Assembly (NCBI GenBank): GCA_937927335.1
Contig: CALBDU010000043.1
Coordinates: forward strand, 1-64,000
DNA from: an uncultured Clostridium sp.
Lineage (GTDB): Bacteria; Bacillota; Clostridia; Clostridiales; Clostridiaceae
Length of the DNA stretch: 64,000 nucleotides
Direction of reading: 5' to 3'
Positions 1 through 8,194 of the stretch are shown here, piece by piece. The position numbers and the translations under genes are program-made. The notes beneath the pieces were generated by a model. It saw only the letters and a list, made by a program, of their open reading frames with translations. It ran no database searches and had not been told where the DNA came from. How positions within the stretch are numbered: position 1 is the stretch's first letter; the number at the start of each line of letters is the position of its first letter.

Positions 1-114
1 CATTTTCACAATGACAAACTGTCCAGGCCAACAGGATTTTGCCACCCTGGCTGCCTCTACATCCATGAGATAGATGTTAGGGGCAAGTGTTTCTTTCTTT
101 GAAATTTTATACAT
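1..114 (-). CDS. nfnA: NADH-dependent ferredoxin:NADP+ oxidoreductase subunit A-like (NfnA/SudB), 5' end only
   Basis: Only the first 38 codons lie in the window; the gene continues beyond base 1. The N-terminus starts MYKISKKETLAPNIY and has the LMDVEAARVAKSCWPGQFV stretch typical of the FAD/NAD-binding ferredoxin reductase-like subunit of NfnAB and sulfide dehydrogenase. The family catalyses electron bifurcation between reduced ferredoxin, NADH and NADP+ in the cytoplasm of anaerobes. An AAGGGGG ribosome-binding site precedes the ATG. Its neighbour is rex, whose product senses NADH/NAD+, which fits a redox role. The assignment rests on 38 residues, so a related reductase subunit such as PyrK or a HydG-type subunit cannot be excluded. 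Confidence 0.7.
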   Translation of the reverse strand, partial: MYKISKKETLAPNIYLMDVEAARVAKSCWPGQFVIVKM

Positions 115-171
115 GTTTTTTCCCCCTTAACCACAAATAAAAAATAAAAATCACATCAAAATACGTCTATA

Positions 172-180
172 ATTATACCA
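172..180 (-). promoter_or_regulatory. Extended -10 promoter for the nfnA-like gene
   Basis: Read on the minus strand, TGGTATAAT gives a perfect -10 hexamer with the TGn extension, about 58 bases upstream of the start codon. There is no good -35 at 17 bp, which extended -10 promoters tolerate. I did not find a convincing Rex operator beside it. Confidence 0.5.
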
Positions 181-221
181 TATTAATAGGTAAAATACAT
201 AATTAATATTAATTTAACGAA

Positions 222-251
222 TAAAAAAAGACTATTGAGGCGTCAATAGTC
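222..251 (-). terminator. Rho-independent terminator after rex
   Basis: The arms GACTATTGA and TCAATAGTC form a perfect 9-bp stem with a 4-base loop. On the minus strand it is followed by seven T residues. It lies 13 bases after the rex stop codon. Confidence 0.85.
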
Positions 252-264
252 GAAAAAATAACAA

Positions 265-897
265 TTATTCTTTTTCATTCAATAGACAGGTTAAAGTTAA
301 AAGGCTGTCACTTAAATGTGCATTTTCCACCTTTGTTCCATCCGGCACTACTAGATCTACCGGTGCGAAATTCCATATTCCTTCTACTTTATTTCTGGTC
401 AATGTGTCTGAGATATTTTGCGCAAACCTGCTTGGAACGCATATAATTCCAATATGGATGCGATTATTTTCAAGAAAGCTGTCCATGGTATCAATATCAC
501 GAATTTCAATATCGCGAATTTTGATACCTATTAGCTTGGGATTAATGTCAAATATAGCCTCAATAGAGAAACCAAGCCTGTCGAATTTTGAATAATTAGC
601 TAAAGCCTGACCGATATTCCCAGCTCCAACAATTATCACCTTATATTCTTTGGTTAATCCTAGTATCCCGCTGATCTGGTTAAAAAGGTCAGTTACATTA
701 TATCCATATCCCTGCTGTCCAAAATCTCCAAAACAGTTTAAATCCTGTCTTATCTGAGACGCAGTAAATCCAATCTTTTCACTAAGTTCCTTAGATGATA
801 TTCTATCCACATCATTTTTCATTAAGTCTTCCAGATACCTGTGATATTTAGGAAGTCTCTTGATTACCGCCATAGATATTGTTCTTTTCTTTTCCAT
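265..897 (-). CDS. rex: Redox-sensing transcriptional repressor Rex
   Basis: At 210 residues it has the normal Rex length. The N-terminal winged helix includes the family signature SSKELSEKIGFTASQIRQDL followed by CFGDFGQQGYGY (about residues 34-67). The C-terminal half is a Rossmann domain with GAGNIGQ at residues 91-97, which binds NADH/NAD+. Rex represses fermentation and NADH-reoxidation genes when NAD+ is high and releases DNA when NADH rises. It is divergent from the ABC-F gene and upstream, on the same strand, of the nfnA-like gene, from which it is separated by a terminator. GAGGTG precedes the ATG. Confidence 0.95.
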   Translation of the reverse strand: MEKKRTISMAVIKRLPKYHRYLEDLMKNDVDRISSKELSEKIGFTASQIRQDLNCFGDFGQQGYGYNVTDLFNQISGILGLTKEYKVIIVGAGNIGQALANYSKFDRLGFSIEAIFDINPKLIGIKIRDIEIRDIDTMDSFLENNRIHIGIICVPSRFAQNISDTLTRNKVEGIWNFAPVDLVVPDGTKVENAHLSDSLLTLTCLLNEKE

Positions 898-1050
898 CTT
901 GCACCTCTATTTATATTATTAATGTAATCACAGACTAAGTTTGTTTATATTTTATCATATATCTTATATATTAATAAATATAAATTTAAAAATTTACTAC
1001 AAAAATATTTATTTACATAGTAAAATGTTAATGTTAAGGACGGTGATACT

Positions 1051-2967
1051 ATGATTATTTTAAGCTGTAAGGATATAATCAAAAGTTTTGGCATTGAAGT
1101 GCTCTTAAATAAAGTTACTTTTAACATAAATGAGGGTGAAAAGATTGGATTAATTGGTCCTAACGGAGCAGGTAAATCAACTTTATTTAAAATTTTAACA
1201 AGTGAAACAACAGATTATGACAGCGGTGAGCTTTATATTGATAAAAATAAAACTATCGGTTACCTTTCCCAGCATCTTTCATTGGAGAAGGATAATACAA
1301 TATACGAAGAGCTTCAACTGGTATTCAGCCAGCTTATAAATTTGGAAAATAAGATTTCCCAGCTGGAAGAAGAATTAAACAAGCCATATGACCATGACAA
1401 AGAAGAGTTCCATAATAAACTTATAAGGGATTACACCACTGCCTCAGAAACCTATATCAACTGCGGCGGCTATACCTTCAGAGCAGAGATAAGCAGGGTA
1501 TTGAAGGGCTTAGGTTTCTCTGAGAACGACTTTGATACAACCATTGATTTATTAAGCGGAGGTCAAAAAACCAGAGTTGCTCTTTGTAAACTGCTTTTGA
1601 TAAAACCGGATATCCTTCTTCTGGATGAGCCCACAAACCACCTCGATCTGGAGGCTATAGAATGGCTGGAGGACTACCTTAAAAATTATAAGGGAACCAT
1701 AATACTTATATCCCACGACAGATATTTTCTTGATTCCATTACCAGTAGAACTCTGGAGCTGAGCTCAGGTAAAATTTCAACATACAATGGAAACTATTCT
1801 CAATATATTGATTTAAAGAAAAAAGAATATGAGGTACAGCTAAAGGCTTACAATCTGCAAAAGTCTGAAATCAAAAGACAGGAGGAAATTATCGAAAGAT
1901 ACAGATCCTTCAACAGGGAGAAAAGTGTAAAAGCTGCTGAAAGCAGGCAAAAGGCTTTGGATAAGGTGGAAAGGCTTACAGCCCCTGAGAAGGTGAACGA
2001 AGCTGCCAGAATTAGTTTCGAAACAAAAATAAAAAGCGGCAACGATGTGCTTCATATAGAACAATTAAAAAAATCCTATGATGACCGTGAATTATTTTCC
2101 AATATTAATATTGACATTAAAAAAGGAGAAAAAATTGCACTTATCGGGGAAAACGGCATAGGAAAAACAACTCTGTTTAAAATAATTATGGGTAATATTG
2201 AAAGCGACTCAGGTATTTGCGTTTTGGGCAAAAATGTAAATATTGGTTATTACGATCAGGAACAGTCAAACCTTAATTTAAACAAAACTATTATTGATGA
2301 AGTCTGGGATGAGTATCCCGAGTTGACCACCACCGAAGTAAGAAATGCCCTGGCAGCCTTCCTCTTTAAGGGGGATGATGTATTCAAGGAAATAAACCTT
2401 TTAAGCGGTGGTGAAAAATGCAGGATCAATCTTCTCAAGCTAATGCTTTCCAAATCAAATTTCCTGCTGCTTGATGAACCTACAAACCATCTTGATATAA
2501 TGTCAAGAGAAGCACTGGAGGATGCGGTATTAACCTATGACGGAACCATACTGTTGATTTCCCACGACAGATATTTTTTAAATAAGGTTATAGGAAAAAT
2601 TTACGAACTTACCAAGTCAGGTATAAAGGAATACCTTGGCAATTACAACTATTATATTGAAAAAAAGAATAATCCTTTAAGGTTTCAGGAATTAGAGGAA
2701 GCTTCAGGCTTGTCAAAGACCCAGATACAAAATGCAAAAAAGAAAAAAAAGGAACTGGAAAGAGCCGAGAAGGATAAGAAGCTGCAGTTAATCAGTATTG
2801 AAAAGCAGATAGCTGATTATGAAACTGAGCTGGTGGAACTAAATGAAAAGCTGTGTCTTGAGGAAGTATATTCAAATCCCGAGGAGAGTTCAAAAATAAG
2901 CAATGAGATTTCAAATATAAAAGAAAAAATCAATCTATTATATGAAGAATGGGAAGAGTTAATATGA
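1051..2967 (+). CDS. ABC-F family ribosome-associated ATPase (YdiF/Uup-like)
   Basis: This 638-residue protein carries two ABC ATPase domains and no membrane segment. The first Walker A is GPNGAGKST at residues 36-44, with an LSGGQ signature near residue 168. The second Walker A is GENGIGKTT near residues 366-374, with LSGGE near residue 450. Both domains have LLLDEPTNHLD Walker B/D-loop motifs. The charged linker of about 80 residues between the domains and the lysine/glutamate-rich coiled coil after residue 550 are typical of ABC-F proteins, which bind the ribosomal E site and rescue or protect translating ribosomes. It is a single gene ending in a shared terminator with amtB. The subfamily (housekeeping or antibiotic resistance) cannot be settled by eye; the C-terminal coiled coil favours YdiF/Uup. 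Confidence 0.9.
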   Translation: MIILSCKDIIKSFGIEVLLNKVTFNINEGEKIGLIGPNGAGKSTLFKILTSETTDYDSGELYIDKNKTIGYLSQHLSLEKDNTIYEELQLVFSQLINLENKISQLEEELNKPYDHDKEEFHNKLIRDYTTASETYINCGGYTFRAEISRVLKGLGFSENDFDTTIDLLSGGQKTRVALCKLLLIKPDILLLDEPTNHLDLEAIEWLEDYLKNYKGTIILISHDRYFLDSITSRTLELSSGKISTYNGNYSQYIDLKKKEYEVQLKAYNLQKSEIKRQEEIIERYRSFNREKSVKAAESRQKALDKVERLTAPEKVNEAARISFETKIKSGNDVLHIEQLKKSYDDRELFSNINIDIKKGEKIALIGENGIGKTTLFKIIMGNIESDSGICVLGKNVNIGYYDQEQSNLNLNKTIIDEVWDEYPELTTTEVRNALAAFLFKGDDVFKEINLLSGGEKCRINLLKLMLSKSNFLLLDEPTNHLDIMSREALEDAVLTYDGTILLISHDRYFLNKVIGKIYELTKSGIKEYLGNYNYYIEKKNNPLRFQELEEASGLSKTQIQNAKKKKKELERAEKDKKLQLISIEKQIADYETELVELNEKLCLEEVYSNPEESSKISNEISNIKEKINLLYEEWEELI

Positions 2968-2969
2968 AA

Positions 2970-3004
2970 AAGGAGGCTTATGCAGCTGCATAAGCCCCCT
3001 TTTT
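2970..3004. terminator. Bidirectional terminator between the ABC-F gene and amtB
   Basis: The stem GGCTTATGCA/TGCATAAGCC is extended by further G-C pairs and flanked by A-runs on the left and T-runs on the right. It can therefore end both convergent transcripts. It starts 2 bases after the ABC-F stop and ends 2 bases before the amtB stop. Confidence 0.9.
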
Positions 3005-3006
3005 AG

Positions 3007-4227
3007 CTAAAGATCATAAGCAACTTCACCATGAAGCTCTTCATCCAATCCTTTTATCTCGGCTTTTTTATCAACTCTTACAGGTATAAAGATATCAATT
3101 ACCTTAAGCAGGCCATAGGTAACGATAAATGAATATCCGCCAGCTATAGCAACTCCAAACAGCTGTACAAGGAATTGATGCATGTTTCCGTATATCAATC
3201 CGCTTATACCGTTTATTGAGCTGCTTGCAAATACTCCTACTAAAATAGATCCCAATATTCCGCCAACTCCATGGACACCCCAAACATCCAATGCATCATC
3301 AAGCTTCAATACAGTCCTGAACTGAACTGCCACATAACAAATCAGAGCCGATAAACCCCCGATAATTACTGCAGCCCAAGGCTTTACATAGCCAGCAGCA
3401 GGAGTTATAGTTGCAAGACCTGCCACTGCACCAGTCAATGCTCCAACCATACTTGGCTTTTTTTCATGAATCCAGGACACTAAGAGCCATACAATCATAG
3501 CTATAGATCCGGCAATATCTGTGTTAGCCCAAGCTACTGCTGCTATTCCATTTGCAGCTAATGCACTTCCTCCATTGAAGCCGAACCACCCAAACCAAAG
3601 AAGTCCCGTTCCTAATGCAACAAAAGCAATATTATGCGGAGCGGTGCTCTCCCCAGGCAATATATTCCTTCTGCCTACAAATATCACAGATGCAAGAGCT
3701 GCCACACCAGCAGTAACATGTACTACAATACCGCCTGCAAAATCCACAAGTCCAAGCTTTGCGAGGAAGCCACCTCCCCATATCCAATGGCACACAGGAA
3801 TATATATTAGCAGACTCCAGAAAACAAGGAAAATTAAATAGCTTTTAAAGGTTACCCTGTCTGCAAAGGCTCCGGTTATCAACGCTGGAGTTATAACAGC
3901 AAACATCTCCTGATAAACAAAAAAAACTAAAAAAGGAATAGTTGGTCCATAGGATGAATTAGGGGTTAGCCCCACCCCATGAAGCCCAAAAAATTGAAGG
4001 TTACCTATTATCCCGCCTATATCCTTTCCGAATGCTAAGCTGAACCCTCCGAATACCCAAATAAAAGTTACAATACCCATAGAAATAAAACTTTGCATCA
4101 TAATTGTTAATACATTTTTCTTCCTTACCAAGCCTCCGTAGAAAAATGCAAGCCCAGGTGTCATTAGGCATACTAGCGCAGCACTTATCAAAACTAACGC
4201 TGTATCGCCCGAGTTAATGTTAGCCAT
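3007..4227 (-). CDS. amtB: Ammonium transporter AmtB
   Basis: This 406-residue protein has about eleven hydrophobic segments, matching the Amt/MEP/Rh fold. The pore twin-histidine pair is visible as H170 in GGIVVHVTAG and H319 in DVWGVHGVGG. The early signature TPGLAFFYGG is also present. It conducts ammonium/ammonia across the cytoplasmic membrane for nitrogen assimilation. No glnK (PII) gene lies beside it, which is unusual because amtB and glnK are normally paired. A perfect AAGGAGG precedes the ATG, and a sigma-54 promoter match sits about 35 bases upstream of that. The neighbouring upstream gene encodes an NtrC-type activator, so nitrogen or metabolite control through sigma-54 is likely. 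Confidence 0.96.
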   Translation of the reverse strand: MANINSGDTALVLISAALVCLMTPGLAFFYGGLVRKKNVLTIMMQSFISMGIVTFIWVFGGFSLAFGKDIGGIIGNLQFFGLHGVGLTPNSSYGPTIPFLVFFVYQEMFAVITPALITGAFADRVTFKSYLIFLVFWSLLIYIPVCHWIWGGGFLAKLGLVDFAGGIVVHVTAGVAALASVIFVGRRNILPGESTAPHNIAFVALGTGLLWFGWFGFNGGSALAANGIAAVAWANTDIAGSIAMIVWLLVSWIHEKKPSMVGALTGAVAGLATITPAAGYVKPWAAVIIGGLSALICYVAVQFRTVLKLDDALDVWGVHGVGGILGSILVGVFASSSINGISGLIYGNMHQFLVQLFGVAIAGGYSFIVTYGLLKVIDIFIPVRVDKKAEIKGLDEELHGEVAYDL

Positions 4228-4271
4228 TTATTAGTCCTCCTTAAAAATAATATTACCCCAATGGAATAATC

Positions 4272-4288
4272 AGCAATTTTGATGCCAA
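4272..4288 (-). promoter_or_regulatory. Sigma-54 (-24/-12) promoter for amtB
   Basis: The minus strand reads TTGGCATCAAAATTGCT, matching 11 of 13 fixed positions of the sigma-54 consensus, with the invariant GG and GC exactly ten bases apart. The predicted start near 4262 leaves a leader of about 35 bases. The match is seen directly. Use by sigma-54 is inferred and supported by the GAFTGA-containing activator encoded next door. Confidence 0.72.
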
Positions 4289-4375
4289 TTAAAATTGCAT
4301 TGAAATAATTTGTATACGTTTTCTGGAGTCCTTATTTTTAAGGCCTTTGATCTGACTCTTGGATTAAAATGGGCA

Positions 4376-4416
4376 AAAAATAAGGGCACTTTTGTCACAA
4401 TGTGCCATAAATGCCC
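4376..4416 (-). terminator. Terminator after the NtrC-like regulator gene
   Basis: Immediately after the stop codon the minus strand reads GGGGCA, then a long loop, then TGCCC, then TTATTTTTT. A nested GGCAC/GTGCC pair inside it offers an alternative stem. Because the nested part also contains TTGTCACAA, a palindrome about 100 bases upstream of the sigma-54 promoter, it could double as an activator site. Confidence 0.6.
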
Positions 4417-5763
4417 CTATTCATCAATGCTATATTTAATAATTTTTCTGTGCAGGGATCTTCTGCTTATACCAAGCAGTTCCGAGGTTTTTGTTCTATT
4501 TCCTCCACATTCCTTCAAGGCCTTAATAATCATGGTCTTTTCCGCACTATCCACAGCCTTGTTCAAATCGCCTATATCCTTATCCAAAGCCGATTCATTG
4601 AAGTTTATAATGTACTCAGGCAGTGCTTCAGCATTTATTACATTGCTATTGATAATTACTACACATCTTTCTATAACATTCTCCAATTCCCTTATATTAC
4701 CTGGCCAATTATATCTGCTTAACAGCTTAAAGGCTTCATCTGAAACCTCCTTAACATTTCTATTGGATATAATGGAGGATTTCTTGAGAAAATATTGTAC
4801 CAACTGACTGATGTCTTCCTTTCTTTCTCTTAACGCAGGCAATGTTATAGGAACCACATTTAACCTATAGAAAAGATCCTGCCTGAATGTGCCGTATTTC
4901 ACCAGTTCCTCCAGATTTCTATTTGTTGCTGCTACTATTCTTACATCCACCTTAATGGTTCTAATTCCCCCAAGCCTTTCAAACTCCTTTTCCTGTATTA
5001 CCCTTAAAAGCTTAACCTGCATCAAGGGAGTAATATCACCGATTTCGTCCAGAAAAATTGTTCCTCCATCAGCCAATTCAAATCTACCTGGTTTTGAATT
5101 GTTTGCACCTGTAAAAGCTCCCTTTTCATAACCAAACAATTCACTTTCCAACAGGTTTTCAGGTATGGCGGCACAGTTTACCTTTATAAACGGCTTATCC
5201 TTCCTGTCGCTTAAATTATGGATAACCTGGGCTGCCAGCTCCTTTCCAGTACCGGTTTCGCCATATATCATTATGGTAGCTTTGCTGTTTGATACCTGCT
5301 TCATAATTTCAATGGCATTCTGCATTTTAATGCTTTTGCTTAAAAAGTAATTTTCTATGGAGCTGTTTTGTTCTTTAAGATTTTCAATGGTATCATCCAA
5401 ACTGCCAACTATTTTTTCTATTGATAAAAGCACCTCGTTCAAATCAAAGGGTTTGGTTATATAATCAACTGCTCCCATTTTCAAGGCCTCCACTGCCGTT
5501 TCCACTGTGGCAAAGGCAGTGATAAGTATAACTTTTATTGAGGAATCTATTTCCCGTATTCTGCTTAATAATTCAATTCCGCTTATCCTTGGCATTTTAA
5601 TATCAGTGATGACAATATCCACCTGATGGCTGTTTATTACATCCAAAGCCTCTTCACCGCAGGATGCGGTTAGAGTGCTGTACCCTTCTTTTTTTAAGAA
5701 TTTATCCAAAAGCTTTGTAACGTTATTTTCGTCATCTACTATTAATATAGAGTATCTTCTCAT
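4417..5763 (-). CDS. Sigma-54-dependent NtrC-family response regulator
   Basis: The 448-residue protein has three domains: a receiver (phosphoacceptor D54, ITDIKMP; conserved K104 in TKPF), an AAA+ domain and a Fis-type helix-turn-helix (about residues 410-445, NRTKTSELLGISRRSLHRKI). The AAA+ Walker A is GETGTGKE (168-175). The sigma-54 contact loop GAFTGA is intact at 215-220, so it should open sigma-54 promoters. The start lies 9 bases after the stop of the Cache histidine kinase, its obvious partner. It is last in a four-gene signalling unit and is followed by amtB with a sigma-54 promoter. Whether it is a true nitrogen regulator (NtrC) or an AtoC/ZraR-type metabolite regulator is not visible; the partner kinase is membrane-bound, unlike classic NtrB. 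Confidence 0.93.
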   Translation of the reverse strand: MRRYSILIVDDENNVTKLLDKFLKKEGYSTLTASCGEEALDVINSHQVDIVITDIKMPRISGIELLSRIREIDSSIKVILITAFATVETAVEALKMGAVDYITKPFDLNEVLLSIEKIVGSLDDTIENLKEQNSSIENYFLSKSIKMQNAIEIMKQVSNSKATIMIYGETGTGKELAAQVIHNLSDRKDKPFIKVNCAAIPENLLESELFGYEKGAFTGANNSKPGRFELADGGTIFLDEIGDITPLMQVKLLRVIQEKEFERLGGIRTIKVDVRIVAATNRNLEELVKYGTFRQDLFYRLNVVPITLPALRERKEDISQLVQYFLKKSSIISNRNVKEVSDEAFKLLSRYNWPGNIRELENVIERCVVIINSNVINAEALPEYIINFNESALDKDIGDLNKAVDSAEKTMIIKALKECGGNRTKTSELLGISRRSLHRKIIKYSIDE

Positions 5764-5772
5764 ATATATCCC

Positions 5773-7422
5773 CTACCAATCCTTGGTTGCAGGAAGTTTA
5801 ATTATAAATTCTGTTCCTGAGCCATATTCACTGTTTAATTCTATGAATCCCTTGTGATTTTCTATTATCCTTGAACATATTGCCAATCCTAAACCGGTAC
5901 CTTTGTCTTTAGTGGTATAGAAAGGTTCAAATATTTTATCTGTATCTTCATTCTTTATTCCCATTCCATTATCCTTAATTATTATAAAAACCATATCCAG
6001 TAATTTTTCATAGCCGGTGGTTATTTTAATTTCCCCATCTTTTTCAATAGACTGAATTGAGTTTAATACTAAATTCATGATTACCTGTTCCATTTCATCA
6101 AAATCCAGCATAACATATGGTGTTTCCTTAATATAAAAGGATAACTTTATATTACTTTTTTTTAATTCAAGCTCCAAGGTTTTAACAGTTTCAATAATAA
6201 CATCGTTAACCTTTGCAGGTTTCAGCTTCAATTCCTTTGGCCTTGCAAAGCTCAAGAACCTGTCCACAATCCTGTTTAACCTTTCTACCTCGTCAATAAT
6301 AATGTCCACATCTGAAGCCATATTGCTGTCGCTTAATTCAATTTTTATAAGCTGCGCATATCCCTTTATTGATGTGAGGGGATTTTTTATTTCATGGGCA
6401 ATACCTGAAGACATTGCAGCCAGAGACTCCAGATGTTTAGCTCTGATTACACTCTTCTCAAGCTCTCCTGTAATTTTTATAACCTTCTGCTCCATAGACT
6501 TTAGACTTGTATTCATTAGATTAAATGGAGTAGATATTACTCGAGACATATATATTATAAGTACAAAAATAGCTAAAACTGAGATTAATACAACAATAAG
6601 CGTAAATTTCCCCAAATTATTGCTTATCTCAAAAGCTTCAATTTGAGACTGCTCCACAAAAAGATACCAATTTACATTTTGGCTGTCATATTTAGATAGC
6701 TTGTAATATGCAGATATAAACTTTTTGCCTTCTAAGTCGTAGTAGGTTATTCCACTGTTGCTGTTCGCCCCGATATTCTCTGCTGATTTGTTTTTGTTTT
6801 GATTTGGAACCATGTACTCGTCTTTTGATGAAGCAAAAAAGGCATAACCTGTTGTTCCAAGCTTAACATTATTTACTATATCCTTGATTGCTTCACAATT
6901 AACCCTCTCAAAAACAGCACCGGTAATATTTCCTGATGAATCCTTTAAAGGTGCAGCAAGATAAATTACATATGCATTTTCCCTTGGGAGATATGTGAAA
7001 TCTGAAACATAGGTGTTTGTCCCCGCAATCCTTCCAACCCATTCATCATAGTTAATATCCCCTATGCCTTTACCTGAATATGCCTTAATTTTACCGAAAC
7101 TGTCTGTGGCAACGATGTAATCATAGGTTTTATATGCCTTCATTACGCTGTCAAGGTATTCAGTTTTTAATTTAGTTTCGATATTATTCCTTGTAAGCAC
7201 CGGAGACTCTGATAATACCTGTATATCTCCATAACGCTCAAATAAAAATCTTTCAATTTTATTACTGGTTTCCTGAGATAAAGTTTCCAGTTCCTTTTCC
7301 TTTGAATATACAACGGCTATTTTTGTGCTTCTGTAGAAAACCAGTCCCACAGCTAAAAATAGTATTAAAGCAACTATGGCAAAAAGAATATTTAACCTTA
7401 CTCTAATTAAATTACTCTTCAT
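5773..7422 (-). CDS. Membrane sensor histidine kinase with extracytoplasmic Cache domain
   Basis: This 549-residue kinase has a membrane segment at about residues 10-30, a roughly 240-residue external region resembling a double Cache sensor, and a second membrane segment near residues 275-300. A HAMP-like linker and a HisKA domain follow, with the phosphoacceptor histidine in GIAHEIKNPLTSIKGYAQ near residue 344. The C-terminal ATPase domain has NLVLNSIQSI (N box), DNGMGI (G1) and GTGLGLAI (G2). Cache domains commonly bind small organic acids or amino acids. The TAATG junction overlaps the LytTR gene upstream by one base, and the NtrC-type regulator follows 9 bases later, so the pair is translationally tight. 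The ligand is unknown. Confidence 0.93.
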   Translation of the reverse strand: MKSNLIRVRLNILFAIVALILFLAVGLVFYRSTKIAVVYSKEKELETLSQETSNKIERFLFERYGDIQVLSESPVLTRNNIETKLKTEYLDSVMKAYKTYDYIVATDSFGKIKAYSGKGIGDINYDEWVGRIAGTNTYVSDFTYLPRENAYVIYLAAPLKDSSGNITGAVFERVNCEAIKDIVNNVKLGTTGYAFFASSKDEYMVPNQNKNKSAENIGANSNSGITYYDLEGKKFISAYYKLSKYDSQNVNWYLFVEQSQIEAFEISNNLGKFTLIVVLISVLAIFVLIIYMSRVISTPFNLMNTSLKSMEQKVIKITGELEKSVIRAKHLESLAAMSSGIAHEIKNPLTSIKGYAQLIKIELSDSNMASDVDIIIDEVERLNRIVDRFLSFARPKELKLKPAKVNDVIIETVKTLELELKKSNIKLSFYIKETPYVMLDFDEMEQVIMNLVLNSIQSIEKDGEIKITTGYEKLLDMVFIIIKDNGMGIKNEDTDKIFEPFYTTKDKGTGLGLAICSRIIENHKGFIELNSEYGSGTEFIIKLPATKDW

Positions 7423-8192
7423 TATATTCCTAACAATTCCTTCAATCTTTTTACATTATTTCTGCTGATTGGCACCTCAGAATCCTCAACATCATTCATA
7501 ACCAGCTTATAGGTGCCGTTAAACCATGAAAATAATTCCTTTACATTATCCAGATTCACCAAATAGCTTCTGTGAGCTCTGAAAAAGTTTGATTTCTTTT
7601 CTATCTGGTTTAATGTATATCCTGTTAGATAGCACTCCTTTTTTGTTTTAATGTAGGTTTTTTCCCCTTCAATATAGCAAAAATATATGTCCCTTAAATC
7701 AACAAGCACAATTTTACCCCTAAGCTCACAGGGAATCTTTTTGCATGCATGTTCCTTTGTTTCAAGTTTGGATATTATCTGAGATATCATCTCAGGCAAT
7801 TCATCCTTTGGACTGTTTTTCAGCCTCCATTTTTTTTGCACCCTGTCCAGGGTTAATTGAAGCCTGATGTCATCCACAGGCTTCAAGATATAATCCAGTG
7901 CATTCAGTTCGAATGCCTGTACAGCATGCTCATCATAGGCAGTGACAAATACTATTATTATGGTATTATCCATTTCCTTGACCTTTTTAGCAAGCTCTAC
8001 GCCATTTTGCACCGGCATATTTATATCCATGAATACAACATCCGGATGAGTTCTATTTATAAGCTCAAAGCCGCTTTCTCCATTGTAGGCCATGTCTTCT
8101 ACAATAAAATTGTCATTTTGAGAAATAAGGTATTTCAATTCTTCTGCTGCAGGTATTTCGTCTTCAATTATCACACATCTTATTACATCCAT
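7422..8192 (-). CDS. LytTR-family response regulator (BtsR/YpdB/LytR-like)
   Basis: The 256-residue protein has a receiver domain with phosphoacceptor D56 (VVFMDINMP) and conserved lysine in LKPVD. From about residue 155 it has a LytTR DNA-binding domain, shown by YIEGEKTYIKTK, FFRAHRSYLVNL and VPISRNNVKRLKELL. LytTR proteins bind imperfect direct repeats upstream of transporter or peptidoglycan genes. It begins 2 bases after the stop of the LytS-type kinase and shares a TAATG junction with the next kinase gene. By analogy with E. coli BtsSR, which controls the pyruvate transporter BtsT (CstA family), its probable target is the divergent cstA gene. Confidence 0.93.
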   Translation of the reverse strand: MDVIRCVIIEDEIPAAEELKYLISQNDNFIVEDMAYNGESGFELINRTHPDVVFMDINMPVQNGVELAKKVKEMDNTIIIVFVTAYDEHAVQAFELNALDYILKPVDDIRLQLTLDRVQKKWRLKNSPKDELPEMISQIISKLETKEHACKKIPCELRGKIVLVDLRDIYFCYIEGEKTYIKTKKECYLTGYTLNQIEKKSNFFRAHRSYLVNLDNVKELFSWFNGTYKLVMNDVEDSEVPISRNNVKRLKELLGI

Positions 8193-8194
8193 TT

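Noticed and set aside
898..1050. Possible Rex operator between rex and the ABC-F gene
   Set aside because: Only half-site-like TTAA/GTTAA pieces are present; none matches the full TTGTTAA-N4-TTAACAA pattern.
4383..4404. TTGTCACAA within GGCAC/GTGCC as an activator-binding enhancer
   Set aside because: It lies at a plausible distance from the amtB promoter, but its position right after a stop codon and before a T-run fits a terminator better. A dual role is left open.
4310..4807. Plus-strand frame spanning the amtB upstream region and the end of the NtrC-like gene
   Set aside because: It overlaps the sigma-54 promoter region and terminator and shows no protein-like motifs.
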